DNA of 64,000 nt from Rhizobium sp. P40RR-XXII. GTDB taxonomy: Bacteria; Pseudomonadota; Alphaproteobacteria; Rhizobiales; Rhizobiaceae. Below the pieces are notes generated by a model. The model had not been told where the DNA came from and ran no database searches. It saw only the letters and a list, made by a program, of their open reading frames with translations. This document shows, one piece after another, positions 50,848 through 60,265 of this stretch. Position 1 is the stretch's first letter; every line of letters begins with the position of its first letter. Both the position numbers and the translations under genes were made by a program. The stretch covers positions 434,001 to 498,000 of the forward strand of contig NZ_JABAII010000001.1 in assembly GCF_012641405.1 (NCBI RefSeq), in the 5' to 3' direction.

Positions 50848-53800
50848 CTATTCGGCCGCGAAGGGCGGCAGTTTCAGCACATTCGTGCCTATAGACTTTG
50901 TGCCCCTGACATTCCTGTCTTCAATAGCTTCCAGACGCTCTTCCAGGGTGGCGAGCGATTGGCGGTTTTCATTGACGGCGGCTGCCAGGCCTTCCTTGGT
51001 CACCACCTCGTCATCCGCATCCTTCCGGCCGACAAGCTTTCCGAAGAGGAAGCCGAGCAGGCGCGACAGGTCATCCATGATCAGGAAGAAGGAGGGGACG
51101 ACCACCAGGCTAAGCACGGTGGAAACGATGATGCCGCCGATCACGGCAATCGCCATCGGCGCGCGGAAGGAGCCGCCTTCGCCGACACCGAGAGCGGATG
51201 GCAGCATGCCGGCCGACATGGCGATCGAGGTCATGATGATCGGGCGGGCGCGCTTGCGACCGGCCTCGACGACGGCCTCCAGGCGCGGCATACCCTGATG
51301 CATCATCTCGATGGCGAAATCGACGAGAAGAATGGCATTCTTCGTCACGATGCCCATCAGCATCAGGATGCCGATCATGACGGGCATCGAAAGCGCATTG
51401 CCGGTCATGATCAAGGCCAGTGCCACGCCGCCGATCGCCAGCGGCAGCGACAGCAGAATGGTGAAGGGCTGGATCACGTCCTTGAACAGCAGGATCAGCA
51501 CGGTCAGGACGAGCAGAAGGCCGAGCAGCATAGCGTTGCCGAAGCTTTGCTGCATTTCCTTCTGGATCTTGGTGTCGCCGCTTTCCGCCAGATGCACGGT
51601 TGCCGGGATCTTGGCGCTGTTGACGATATTGAGGAAATGTTCCGATGCCGTATCCAGCGCCACGCCCTGCGGCAGGTCAGCGCCGATGGAAACGACGCGG
51701 TAACGGTTGTTGCGCTTGATGGACGACAGTCCTTCCGAATAGTCGATGTCGGCGACGCTCGACAGCGGCACCGTGATGCCCGAAGCGGTCTTGATGCGAA
51801 GCGCCCGGATCGCCGAGAGATCGCGACGCATGCCGAGCGAGGCCTGCACGCGGATCGGGATCTGGCGATCGTCGAGCGAGATCTTCGCAAGCGAAGCGTC
51901 GATATCGCCGATGGTTGCCACGCGAATCGTGTCCGAAATCATCTGCGGCGTGATGCCGAGGCGTGCCGCCTCGTCCTTGCGCGGATAGATCTGTAGTTCG
52001 GGACGCGGCAGGGCACCGTCGGCGCTGACATTGGCAAGCGCCGGATCGGTGCGAAGCTTGGCCTCCAAAATGCCCACTGCCCGGTTCAGATCCTTCTCGC
52101 TGCGCGAGAGGAAGTTATAGGTCAGGTCGCGGTCGCCACGGTCGTTCAGTTTGGTGATGCGGACGTCGGGGATCGAGTGAAGCTTGGCGAAGACTTCCTT
52201 TTCCACGTCCCATTGCGGGCGCTCGCGGCCATGCACGGTGACCTTCGGCAGGTAAGGTCCGATGACGGGCAGCGAGCCAAGGACGTCGTTCACCAACTTC
52301 TTCGTCAGCGACTGATCGAGCTTGCCGAGCGTCAGCGTCACGGTGGCGCGGCGCAGTTCCAGATCGCCCTTCGGCGAAGCGCCGCCAAGAACGAAGACAT
52401 TTTCAACGCCGTCGATGCCCTTGACGCGCCGGTAGATCTCATTGGTCGCCTGCTCGGTATCGTCGAGCCGTGCGTTCGGCGGCAGTTCGGCCGAGAGCAC
52501 GATGCGCGAGGAATCGTCAGGCGGAATGAAACTGCCGGGAACGAATATCACTAGGGCGGCGACGGAGGCGATCGAGAAGGCGAAGGCGGCAAGCAGCGTC
52601 GGATAGCGCGTGTACCAGCGCTTCGTCGTCTGCCGCACCAGCCAGCTATAGCCGCGCATGAAGCGGCCGTCATTGTCGTGATGATCGTCGACACCGTCTT
52701 CGGCACGCATCAGATAGGCAGCCATCATCGGCGTGATCAGACGCGCCACCAGCAGCGAGAAGAACACCGAGAAGGCGACGGTCAGGCCGAACTGAATGAA
52801 GTACTGGCCCGGGATACCAGGCATGAAGGAGACCGGCACGAAGACCGCGATGATGGTGAAGGTCGTCGCGATGACGGCCAGGCCGATCTCATCGGCGGCG
52901 TCGATGGAGGCGCGATAGGGCGTCTTGCCCATCTTGATATGGCGGGCAATATTCTCGATCTCGACGATGGCGTCGTCGACGAGGATGCCGGTCGCCAGCG
53001 TCAGCGCCAGGAAGCTGATAAGGTTCAGCGAGAAACCGATCTGGCTCATGATCCAGAATGTCGGGATCGCGGACAGCGGCAGCGCAACCGCTGATATCAG
53101 CGTCGCGCGCCAGTTCCGCAGGAACAGGAACACCACGATGACGGCGAGTATGGCGCCTTCGAGCAGCGTATGCATCGCGGACTCGTAGTTGCCATAGGTG
53201 TAATAGACGGAATCGTCGATCATCTCGATCGAGACGTTCGGGTTTTCGGTCCGCACCTTGTCGAGCGTATCGCTCACCGTCTTTGCGACGGTCACTTCGC
53301 TGGCGCCCTTGGCGCGGAATACGCCAAAGGTGACGACGGGCGTGCTGTTGAAGCGGGAGAAGGATTTCGGCTCCTGATAGGTATCCTTGATCACGCCGAG
53401 AGCGGAGAGCTTGACGAAGCGGCCGTTGGTGAGCGCGATCGTCGTGTCGGTAAGCTGGGCGACATCGCGGGCGTCGCCGAGCACACGGATCGCCTGCTCG
53501 CTGCCGGCTACCTGGCCACGGCCGGAGCCAAGGTCGATATTGGTGCTGCGCAGCTGCTGGCTCACCGAAAGCGCTGTTATGCCGTAGGCGTTCAGCTTGT
53601 TGGGGTCGAGTTCGATGCGCACTTCGCGGTCGGCGCCGCCATAGCGGTCGACGCGGCCGATGCCCGCCTGACCCTGCAGGGCGCGCTTGACCGTATCGTC
53701 CACGAACCAGGACAGCTCTTCCAGCGTCATGTTCGGCGAGGAAACGGCAAAGCTCTGGATCGCCTGTCCTTCGACATCGACCTTGGAAACGATAGGTTCA

Positions 53801-54171
53801 TCGATCGTCGACGGCAGGTTGCCGCGGATGCGGTCGATGGCGTCCTTGGTGTCCTGAACCGCCTGCTGCGTCGGCACTTCCAGGCGGAAGATGACGACGG
53901 TCTGCGATTGGCCGTCCGTGACGGTCGACTGGATCTCGTCGATGCCGTTGATGCTGGCGACGGCGTCTTCGATCTCCTTCGTCACCTGCATTTCGAGTTC
54001 GGCCGGGGAGGCGCCGCTCTGCGTCACGGTGACATTGACCACAGGCACGTCGATATTCGGGAACCGGGTGATGGGCAGGTTGAAGAAGGCGTGTGCGCCC
54101 ACCACCATCAGCAGGAAGAAGCCGAGGAGCGGGGCGACCGGATTTCGGATTGACCAGGCGGAGAAGTTCAT
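50848..54171 (-). CDS. RND-family efflux transporter permease
   Basis: A 1107-residue inner-membrane pump of the HAE1 (AcrB-like) group, which uses the proton gradient to export drugs or solvents with an adaptor and outer-membrane channel. Twelve membrane segments are expected. It begins MNFSAWSIRNPVAPLLGFFLLM. The conserved ATGILVDDAIVEIENIARH in segment 4 holds the proton-relay acidic residues, and GIVTKNAILLVDFAIE is in the second half. Long periplasmic loops are present. A C-terminal charged tail extends it slightly past the family length. It lies 14 bases after the adaptor gene; no outer-membrane partner gene is in the window. Substrate unknown. Confidence 0.93.
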   Translation of the reverse strand: MNFSAWSIRNPVAPLLGFFLLMVVGAHAFFNLPITRFPNIDVPVVNVTVTQSGASPAELEMQVTKEIEDAVASINGIDEIQSTVTDGQSQTVVIFRLEVPTQQAVQDTKDAIDRIRGNLPSTIDEPIVSKVDVEGQAIQSFAVSSPNMTLEELSWFVDDTVKRALQGQAGIGRVDRYGGADREVRIELDPNKLNAYGITALSVSQQLRSTNIDLGSGRGQVAGSEQAIRVLGDARDVAQLTDTTIALTNGRFVKLSALGVIKDTYQEPKSFSRFNSTPVVTFGVFRAKGASEVTVAKTVSDTLDKVRTENPNVSIEMIDDSVYYTYGNYESAMHTLLEGAILAVIVVFLFLRNWRATLISAVALPLSAIPTFWIMSQIGFSLNLISFLALTLATGILVDDAIVEIENIARHIKMGKTPYRASIDAADEIGLAVIATTFTIIAVFVPVSFMPGIPGQYFIQFGLTVAFSVFFSLLVARLITPMMAAYLMRAEDGVDDHHDNDGRFMRGYSWLVRQTTKRWYTRYPTLLAAFAFSIASVAALVIFVPGSFIPPDDSSRIVLSAELPPNARLDDTEQATNEIYRRVKGIDGVENVFVLGGASPKGDLELRRATVTLTLGKLDQSLTKKLVNDVLGSLPVIGPYLPKVTVHGRERPQWDVEKEVFAKLHSIPDVRITKLNDRGDRDLTYNFLSRSEKDLNRAVGILEAKLRTDPALANVSADGALPRPELQIYPRKDEAARLGITPQMISDTIRVATIGDIDASLAKISLDDRQIPIRVQASLGMRRDLSAIRALRIKTASGITVPLSSVADIDYSEGLSSIKRNNRYRVVSIGADLPQGVALDTASEHFLNIVNSAKIPATVHLAESGDTKIQKEMQQSFGNAMLLGLLLVLTVLILLFKDVIQPFTILLSLPLAIGGVALALIMTGNALSMPVMIGILMLMGIVTKNAILLVDFAIEMMHQGMPRLEAVVEAGRKRARPIIMTSIAMSAGMLPSALGVGEGGSFRAPMAIAVIGGIIVSTVLSLVVVPSFFLIMDDLSRLLGFLFGKLVGRKDADDEVVTKEGLAAAVNENRQSLATLEERLEAIEDRNVRGTKSIGTNVLKLPPFAAE

Positions 54172-54185
54172 CTTGCCGTTCTCGC

Positions 54186-55376
54186 TCAGTTGGAGGCTTG
54201 CGACGCATCGCGGACGGGCGTGATATGGTCGCCGTCGCGAACATAGGCACCGGCCTTGGCGACGACCTCGTCACCGGCCTTCAGGCCCTTGAGAATCTCG
54301 ACATAACCTGCGTCCTGAATGCCGGTCTCGACATTCACGAACTTGACCACGCCGTTCTCGACCTTGCGGGCGGAGGAGCCGTTTTCCTCGCTGTTGACTG
54401 CCGTCAGCGGCAGGGCGACGCCATCCTCCTGGCGAATGATGATCTCGGCGCTGCCATACATGCCGGCGCGCGCCTTCTCGCCGTCGTCGATCGAGATGTG
54501 CACCGCGCCGAGGCGGGTGAGGGAATCCACGATGGGGGCGACGAGGCGGACGGTTCCGGTAAGCTTCTCGCGGCTGCCGGAAAGGGCGATGAGAGCCTTC
54601 TGGCCGATGACGATCTTGGTGATATCGCTTTCGGACACATCGACCACCAGTTCGAGCCGGCTGTCGCGGATGATGGTGAAGAGCGGATCGCCGCTGCCGT
54701 TGGCGATCGCGCCGACGCGGGCGTTGCGCGAGGCGACGGTGCCCGCGACAGGCGTCTTGATGCCGGTGCGGGCAAGCTTCAGGTCGGTGTCGGCGATCTG
54801 GCTGTCGGTGACCTTGAGATCCGCTTCGGCAACGGCGATTGCCTGCTCTGCTGAAACCACGCGTGCCTTGTTGGCGGCGGCGGACGCATTCGCCTGTTCG
54901 ACGGAGGAGGTCGACATTGTGCCCTTGGCACCCATTGCGACGGCACGGACGCGCTGTAGTTCCGCTTCTTCAGCGTTGGCGTGCGCCTCGGTCAGCTGCG
55001 CGCGCAATTGTGCAAGACTGGCCTCGCCCTTTGCTCTTGTCGCTTGCATCTGGCTCTTCTGAAGGATCAATGCATCGTCGTTCAGCGTGGCAAGCGTGCT
55101 GTTCGCCTCGACTTTGTCGCCGACATCGGCATTGAGCGAGCGGATCGAGAGACCATCCACCTGCGGCTGGATGTAAACCTCCTCGACGGCCTTGACCGTG
55201 CCGGTCGCAACGACCTTGTCGGTCAGGTGGCGCATCGTAGCTTTGGTGATGACGATCGCCGGCAGGTTCTGCTTCGGCGTCGTGACGGCGGATTGCTCGG
55301 CCAGCGCGGCGGGTGCCGCCAGCAGGGAAAGCAGGATGGCGGTCGTGCTTAGAAGTCTAAACGGCGTGGGGGCCAT
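54186..55376 (-). CDS. RND efflux periplasmic adaptor (membrane fusion protein)
   Basis: A 396-residue adaptor that joins the RND pump to the outer-membrane channel. The signal segment is LLSTTAILLSLLAAPAALAE. The lipoyl-like part is GTVKAVEEVYIQPQVDGLSIRSLNADVGDKVEANS. A coiled-coil hairpin of about 100 residues follows (ATRAKGEASLAQLRAQLTEAHANAEEAELQRV). The beta-barrel part includes VAGTVASRNARVGAIANG and VVDVSESDITKIVIGQKALI. It is the first gene of the pair; no regulator lies next to it, which is uncommon. Confidence 0.92.
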   Translation of the reverse strand: MAPTPFRLLSTTAILLSLLAAPAALAEQSAVTTPKQNLPAIVITKATMRHLTDKVVATGTVKAVEEVYIQPQVDGLSIRSLNADVGDKVEANSTLATLNDDALILQKSQMQATRAKGEASLAQLRAQLTEAHANAEEAELQRVRAVAMGAKGTMSTSSVEQANASAAANKARVVSAEQAIAVAEADLKVTDSQIADTDLKLARTGIKTPVAGTVASRNARVGAIANGSGDPLFTIIRDSRLELVVDVSESDITKIVIGQKALIALSGSREKLTGTVRLVAPIVDSLTRLGAVHISIDDGEKARAGMYGSAEIIIRQEDGVALPLTAVNSEENGSSARKVENGVVKFVNVETGIQDAGYVEILKGLKAGDEVVAKAGAYVRDGDHITPVRDASQASN

Positions 55377-55767
55377 GCGTCCAGTTCCAGTTCAGCGTTG
55401 GCAAAATGGATTTCGCTGTTTTCCGTCGCGAACACGGGGATCGATGCATGCGTGCCGGCTTCTCCGGCGGATCAATATCCGTCTGTCATGCCTTGCAGGT
55501 CCCTCATCCTAAAATCGCACCTATAGATGGGAGCGTTTTTCAATTCTCACAAGATCACGAGAAAATGATTTCGCGGGTATTTCTATCCTTCGCAACCTTG
55601 CGAAGCAATCACGGCATTGTGATGTCAGCATTCGAATAGTTGATAACCGAGGGCTTTTCCGCCAAGTTTTGCGCGAAAGCCAGCCTTTTGTTGCCGCTGT
55701 TACAAAATGAAAAAAACGCGCGGGGCCTGAAACCCCGCGCGTTTTAGTCTCTAAGAGTACTCCGGGC
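55377..55767. other. Intergenic region between adaptor gene and binding-protein gene
   Basis: 391 bases. Both flanking genes are on the minus strand, so it holds the efflux-operon promoter near 55376-55550 and the terminator of the ABC transporter operon (55713-55745). No gene was recognised. The stretch 55520-55700 is relatively AT-rich. Confidence 0.4.
55713..55745 (-). terminator. Strong terminator of the ABC transporter operon
   Basis: AAAACGCGCGGGG (55713-55725) and CCCCGCGCGTTTT (55733-55745) form a perfect 13-base stem with a 7-base loop, 23 bases after the stop of the binding-protein gene. Confidence 0.9.
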
Positions 55768-56736
55768 TTATTTCAGAGCAGCGTCCGTGACCTCATGCGT
55801 ATAGGCGCCGGACGGTTTCTTGTTGATGATCTTCTGGTCGAGCAGGGCTTCGACCGTGCGGTCGTAAAGCTTCGTGTCGAGCTTGCCGTTGCCGATCAGC
55901 TTGGCGACTTCGCCCATCATGCGCTTCTGGTGGTTTTCGTCCTGGCCGCCATTGTCCATCACAATCCCGGCGGCCTCATCCGGATGCTCGACGGCATATT
56001 TCCAGCCTTTCATCGAGGCGCGGACGAACTTGACCATATCGGCCTTGAACTTCGCATCCTTCAGCTTGTCTTCCTTGACATAGAGGCCGTCTTCCAGAAG
56101 GTCGACACCGAGCTTGGTGTAATTAAAGACGGTCAGGTCTTCCTGCTTGAAACCGGCATCGATTGCCTGCCAGTATTCATTGTAGGTCATGACAGAGATG
56201 CAGTCGGCCTGCTTCTGGACGAGCGGCTGCACGTCGAAGCTCTGCTTGAGCACGGTGACGCCGTCCTTGCCGCCATCGGTCTTCAGGCCGATCTTGTGCA
56301 TCCAGGCGAAGAAGGGATATTCGTTGCCGTAGAACCAAACGCCGAGCGTATGCCCCTTGAAATCCTTCTCCGTCTTGACCGAGCCATCCTTGGGGCAGAT
56401 CAGTTCGAGGCCGGATTTCTCGAAGGGCTGGGCGATGTTGACCAACGGCACGCCCTTTTCGCGGGCAACCAGCGCGCCACCCATCCAGTCGACGATGACA
56501 TCGGCGCCGCCGCCGGCGATCACCTGTTCCGGGGCGATATCCGGGCCGCCCGGCTTGATGTCGACGTCAAGGCCTTCTTCCTTGTAGAACCCCTTGTCCT
56601 TGGCGACGAAATAGCCTCCGAACTGACCCTGGGCCACCCATTTCAGCTGCAAGGTCACCTTGTCGGCGGCCATCGCGGCCTGCGTAGCAGCCAGCGTCAT
56701 CGTACTTGCCATCAATGCGAACATCAGTTTTTTCAT
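55768..56736 (-). CDS. NMT1/THI5-type ABC transporter substrate-binding protein
   Basis: A 322-residue periplasmic protein of the family that binds thiamin precursors, taurine, nitrate or pyrimidine-like ligands. Signal peptide MKKLMFALMASTMTLAATQ, cleavage after AAMAA. The mature start VTLQLKWVAQGQFGGYFVAKDKGFYKEEGLDV is typical, as are GGPDIAPEQVIAGGGADVIVDW and LGVWFYGNEYPFFAW. It is the last gene of the operon. Together with the neighbouring dihydropyrimidinase and amidohydrolase genes, the most likely ligand is a pyrimidine, hydantoin or related ring compound, but this is inference. Confidence 0.88.
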   Translation of the reverse strand: MKKLMFALMASTMTLAATQAAMAADKVTLQLKWVAQGQFGGYFVAKDKGFYKEEGLDVDIKPGGPDIAPEQVIAGGGADVIVDWMGGALVAREKGVPLVNIAQPFEKSGLELICPKDGSVKTEKDFKGHTLGVWFYGNEYPFFAWMHKIGLKTDGGKDGVTVLKQSFDVQPLVQKQADCISVMTYNEYWQAIDAGFKQEDLTVFNYTKLGVDLLEDGLYVKEDKLKDAKFKADMVKFVRASMKGWKYAVEHPDEAAGIVMDNGGQDENHQKRMMGEVAKLIGNGKLDTKLYDRTVEALLDQKIINKKPSGAYTHEVTDAALK

Positions 56737-56792
56737 GTTCTTTACCCTTTTCCCTCTGAAGTTATGCCTTGATCCCTTGAGGAGACCCCGGA

Positions 56793-57926
56793 TTACGTCT
56801 GCCCACCGCGGATAGACGGATGCCAGAACGTCACCATTCTCTCGACAATGGCGACGATACCGTAGAAGACGGAACCTGCAACCGCTGCAATCGCGATCTC
56901 GGCCCAGACCATGTCGAGGTTCAACCGACCATTTTCGGTCGAGATGCGGAAGCCCATGCCCGACATGGGAGTGCCGAAGAACTCCGCCACGATGGCACCG
57001 ATGAGGGCCAAGGTCGAGTTGATCTTCAGCGCATTGAAAATAAAGGGAGCGGCGGCCGGCAGGCGCAGCTTGAACAGCGTCTGCCAGTAGCTCGATGCAT
57101 AGGTGCGCATCAGGTCACGCTCCATGTTGCCCGCCGCGGCAAGGCCCGCCACAGTGTTCACCAGCATCGGGAAAAAGGTCATGACGACGACGACGGCCGC
57201 CTTCGATTGCCAATCGAAACCGAACCACATGACCATGATCGGCGCAACGCCGATGATCGGCAGAGCGGAGACCAGATTGCCGATCGGCAGCAGGCCGCGG
57301 CGCAGGAAGGCGAAGCGGTCGGCAAGGATGGCGACGATGAAGCCGCTGGAGCAGCCGATGATGTAGCCGATCAGAACCGATCGGAAGATCGTCTGCTGAA
57401 CATCCGTCCAGAGGATCGATATGGAGCCGGCAATGCGGGCGCCAATGGCGCTCGGCGGCGGCAGGAGGATGAATGGAATACCGGCCCCGCGTGTCACCGC
57501 TTCCCAGATGATGATGATCCAGACCCCGAAGATCACCGGGATCAGCAACCGTAATGTATAGCTGTCGGCGGTCGATTTCACCCGAATGGCCGACAGGATG
57601 GAAACGCAACGCCAGGCAAGCAGCCACGCCGCGGCGAGGAGGATAAAGAATGAGGCCGCCGCACTGCCTTCGTTGCCCGATATTCCAGCCAGCAACAGCC
57701 AGGCGGCCGCGTGCGCGGCGAAGAAGAGGATCGCCGCGCAGAGGGTTGCAGGCAGGTTCATGAAGGAAATCGTGGCTGCGGCGGCAATAAGAATGAAAAT
57801 GACGAAGGTGGTGCCGCTACTGAAGGGCGTGGCGGCATCGGCGGCGAGCAGCGGCAGCATCGGAAGCGCAGCGAGGCAGAGAAGCAGGGAGAGCGTACCT
57901 TGCCACGACGAATGAAAATTCCTCAT
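56793..57926 (-). CDS. ABC transporter permease with N-terminal extension
   Basis: A 377-residue SsuC/TauC-type permease. The usual domain of about 260 residues starts near RLLIPVIFGVWIIIIWEAVTRGAGIP and has EPLLGAIFG-type contact loop as ERDLMRTYASSYWQTLFKLRLPAAAPFIFNALK. An extra N-terminal region of about 110 residues with four hydrophobic segments precedes it (LSLLLCLAALPMLPLLAAD onwards). ATG at 57926 overlaps the upstream permease by 4 bases (ATGA). Some members of this transporter group carry such an extension; its role is unknown to me. Confidence 0.87.
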   Translation of the reverse strand: MRNFHSSWQGTLSLLLCLAALPMLPLLAADAATPFSSGTTFVIFILIAAAATISFMNLPATLCAAILFFAAHAAAWLLLAGISGNEGSAAASFFILLAAAWLLAWRCVSILSAIRVKSTADSYTLRLLIPVIFGVWIIIIWEAVTRGAGIPFILLPPPSAIGARIAGSISILWTDVQQTIFRSVLIGYIIGCSSGFIVAILADRFAFLRRGLLPIGNLVSALPIIGVAPIMVMWFGFDWQSKAAVVVVMTFFPMLVNTVAGLAAAGNMERDLMRTYASSYWQTLFKLRLPAAAPFIFNALKINSTLALIGAIVAEFFGTPMSGMGFRISTENGRLNLDMVWAEIAIAAVAGSVFYGIVAIVERMVTFWHPSIRGGQT

Positions 57927-58816
57927 GCCGCACGGCCTCCCATGGCACGATCGACGATGCGCGCCGCGATGCTGACGGCGGCAACCAGCGCGGCCGCCAG
58001 GATCGAGCCGGCGACGAGCGTCGCCCATATGTCGATCGTCAGGCTCTGATACGAGCCTGCGAGAAGTTTGGCGCCGATGCCGGCGACTGCGCCTGTCGGC
58101 AATTCACCAACGATCGTGCCGGTGAGGCTCGCGGCGATTGCGACTTTCATCGAGGTAAAGAGGAAAGGGATCGAGGCGGGCACGCGCAGTTTCCAGAAAG
58201 TCTGCGTGGCGCTGGCATTGTAGGTACGCATCAGGTCGAGATGCATGACCTCCGGCGATCGTAATCCCTTGACCATGCCGACGGCGACGGGGAAGAAGGA
58301 GAGGTAGGTCGAGACCAGTGCCTTGGGAATGAGGCCGGTAACGCCGATCGAACCCAATACGACAACGACCATCGGCGCGATCGCAAGGATCGGTATGGTC
58401 TGCGAAGCGATGATCCATGGCATCAGGCTGCGATCCAGAGCGACCACATGCACGATGCCGACCGCGATCAGGATGCCGAGAACGGTACCGAAGGCGAAGC
58501 CGACAGCGGTCGAGGACAGGGTCACCCAGGCATTGTAGACGAGGCTGCGGCTGCTTGTGGGAGCGCGAAGGAAGGTGTTTTCGAAAACATTCTGGGCCAC
58601 TTGGTGCGGTGCCGGCAGGATCGGCTTTGGCTGCGACAGCGTCTTGCCAATGAATTCCATCGCCGTCGGGGAGAGATTGCCGCGCCTGTCGAGATCGCGC
58701 TGGAACGGCGAATTGAGGATGACCGCGAAGACATACCAGAGAACCAGGATTGCCAGGACGATGGTCGTGACGGGCAGGAACTTGTGCTTGAAGAACTGTT
58801 CCCTTTCCATGATCAT
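57923..58816 (-). CDS. ABC transporter permease (SsuC/TauC type)
   Basis: A 297-residue inner-membrane permease. The N-terminus has one membrane segment (FLPVTTIVLAILVLWYVFAVI), then a periplasmic stretch, then the transmembrane domain with five or six segments. The ATPase contact loop is LMRTYNASATQTFWKLRVPASIPFLFTSMKVA. I chose the ATG at 58816, giving MIMEREQFF, because it overlaps the stop of the preceding small gene by 4 bases. It and the next gene form two different permeases of one transporter. Confidence 0.9.
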   Translation of the reverse strand: MIMEREQFFKHKFLPVTTIVLAILVLWYVFAVILNSPFQRDLDRRGNLSPTAMEFIGKTLSQPKPILPAPHQVAQNVFENTFLRAPTSSRSLVYNAWVTLSSTAVGFAFGTVLGILIAVGIVHVVALDRSLMPWIIASQTIPILAIAPMVVVVLGSIGVTGLIPKALVSTYLSFFPVAVGMVKGLRSPEVMHLDLMRTYNASATQTFWKLRVPASIPFLFTSMKVAIAASLTGTIVGELPTGAVAGIGAKLLAGSYQSLTIDIWATLVAGSILAAALVAAVSIAARIVDRAMGGRAA

Positions 58817-59148
58817 GCCCTGCCTTGCGCAGGAAACAGCATCAAGACCATGGCGACGATGCCGAGACCCACGCCGGCGAGCTGCTGCAGGCTTAGTCGC
58901 TCGCCGAAAATAATGAAGGCGATGACGTTGACGACGACGAGCTGGGCGATGGAGGAGGCGGAGATCGCCAAGCCAAGCCCGCCCTCGCGCATCAGCCGCA
59001 CCATCATCAGATTGCCGATGCAATAGAGGATAAGCGCCAGGATCAGCACCAGAACGTTGTTGTTGATGACATAGGCGCGCGAGGCTGTGGCACCACTGAT
59101 GAAGATCGCCATGGCGCCGGTAAGCCAGAGGAGGAATTGCGGGTTCAT
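58813..59148 (-). CDS. Small EamA/DMT-like membrane protein
   Basis: A 111-residue protein with four hydrophobic segments (FLLWLTGAMAIFISGATASRA, NVLVLILALILYCIGNLMMVRL, GLAISASSIAQLVVVNVIAFIIF, LQQLAGVGLGIVAMVLMLFPA). This is the half-size EmrE/EamA arrangement of the drug/metabolite transporter superfamily. GGAGGGG lies just upstream of the ATG at 59148. It sits inside the ABC operon between the ATPase and the permeases and overlaps the permease start by 4 bases, which suggests a functional tie, such as an alternative route for the same substrate. Confidence 0.85.
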   Translation of the reverse strand: MNPQFLLWLTGAMAIFISGATASRAYVINNNVLVLILALILYCIGNLMMVRLMREGGLGLAISASSIAQLVVVNVIAFIIFGERLSLQQLAGVGLGIVAMVLMLFPAQGRA

Positions 59149-59170
59149 GATGCCCCTCCCGTTGTGGCAA

Positions 59171-59326
59171 AGCCCCTCATCCGGCCTGCTGGCCACCTTC
59201 TCCCCGTCATGACGGGGAGAAGGGGATAGTAGCGCCCACAGCCTTCCCTCCAGCGAACGAGATTGGCGGTCGTGTCGAGGTCGTTCCCTCTCCCCGTGCA
59301 CGGGGAGAGGGCTAGGGTGAGGGGCT
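59171..59326. repeat. MITE-like nested palindromic element
   Basis: It has inverted ends (AGCCCCTCATCC at 59171-59182; GGGTGAGGGGCT at 59315-59326) with one mismatch. Inside are a perfect 28-base palindrome at 59196-59223 (CCTTCTCCCCGTCA then its mirror) and a perfect 26-base palindrome at 59286-59311 (CCCTCTCCCCGTG then its mirror). It carries no gene and lies between the ATPase and the DMT gene. Confidence 0.75.
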
Positions 59327-59352
59327 GCCGTGCGACGGAGCTATCCATGGTC

Positions 59353-60144
59353 CTATTCCTCATAGCTATGTCCGGCCCGCAAGCCTTCGCGGACGCGATG
59401 GGCGATTTCCAGGAATTCCGGCGTTTCGCGAATGCCGAGCGGGCGTTCGAGCGGCAGCGTCGATTCGATGACATCGGTGACGCGGCCCGGACGGGGCGAC
59501 ATGACCACGATCTTGGTGGAGAGATAGACCGCCTCCGGGATGGAGTGGGTGACGAAGCAGATGGTCTTGTTCGTCTGCTTCCACAGTTTCAGCAGCTGTT
59601 CGTTGAGGTGGTCGCGGACGATTTCGTCAAGCGCGCCGAAGGGTTCGTCCATCAGCAAGAGGTCGGCATCGAAAGCCAGCGCGCGAGCGATCGAGGCACG
59701 CTGCTGCATGCCGCCCGAAAGCTGCCAGGGGAATTTCTTCTCGAAGCCGCTGAGATTGACGAGTTCCAGGGTCCGGGCAATGCGCTTGGCCTGCTCTTGC
59801 CTGTCGTAACCCATGATTTCGAGCGGCAGCGCAATGTTTTTCTCGATGGTGCGCCAGGGATAGAGTGCGGCGGCCTGGAAGACATAGCCATAGGCGCGGG
59901 CCTTGCGTGCTTCCTCCGGCAACATGCCGTTGACGGTAATATCGCCTGAACTCTTCCGCTCGAGATCGGCGATGACACGCAGGAAAGTGGTCTTGCCGCA
60001 GCCCGACGGGCCGATGAAGGAGATGAAATCACCCTTGCGGACATCGAGATCGACATTGCTCAGCGCATGCACCGGCCCGTCATTCGTATCGTAGGTGAGA
60101 CAGAGATTCCGCGCGGAGACGACGGAGGAAGCGGATGACGTCAT
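59353..60144 (-). CDS. ABC transporter ATP-binding protein (SsuB/TauB type)
   Basis: A 263-residue ATPase that powers the NMT1/THI5-type importer. Walker A is GPSGCGKTTFLRVIAD, the Q-loop is GYVFQAAALYPWRT, the signature is LSGGMQQRASIARAL, Walker B is LLLMDEPFGALDE, and the switch His is in FVTHSIPEAVYLS. ATG at 60144 has AGG 5 bases upstream; a GTG at 60150 is an alternative. It is the first gene of the transporter operon, separated from the rest by the MITE-like element. The cupin gene starts on the other strand 122 bases away. Confidence 0.92.
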   Translation of the reverse strand: MTSSASSVVSARNLCLTYDTNDGPVHALSNVDLDVRKGDFISFIGPSGCGKTTFLRVIADLERKSSGDITVNGMLPEEARKARAYGYVFQAAALYPWRTIEKNIALPLEIMGYDRQEQAKRIARTLELVNLSGFEKKFPWQLSGGMQQRASIARALAFDADLLLMDEPFGALDEIVRDHLNEQLLKLWKQTNKTICFVTHSIPEAVYLSTKIVVMSPRPGRVTDVIESTLPLERPLGIRETPEFLEIAHRVREGLRAGHSYEE

Positions 60145-60265
60145 TAACACCTACCAGTCCTGATTTCGCCGCATGGTTGGGGCGGATTGCGTGTTATCCT
60201 GCTTGGCATTGCTGCAGCTCGAAGGGGCGAGGGTGCCTTGCTGCTGGATCCAGGGGAGCAATGCC

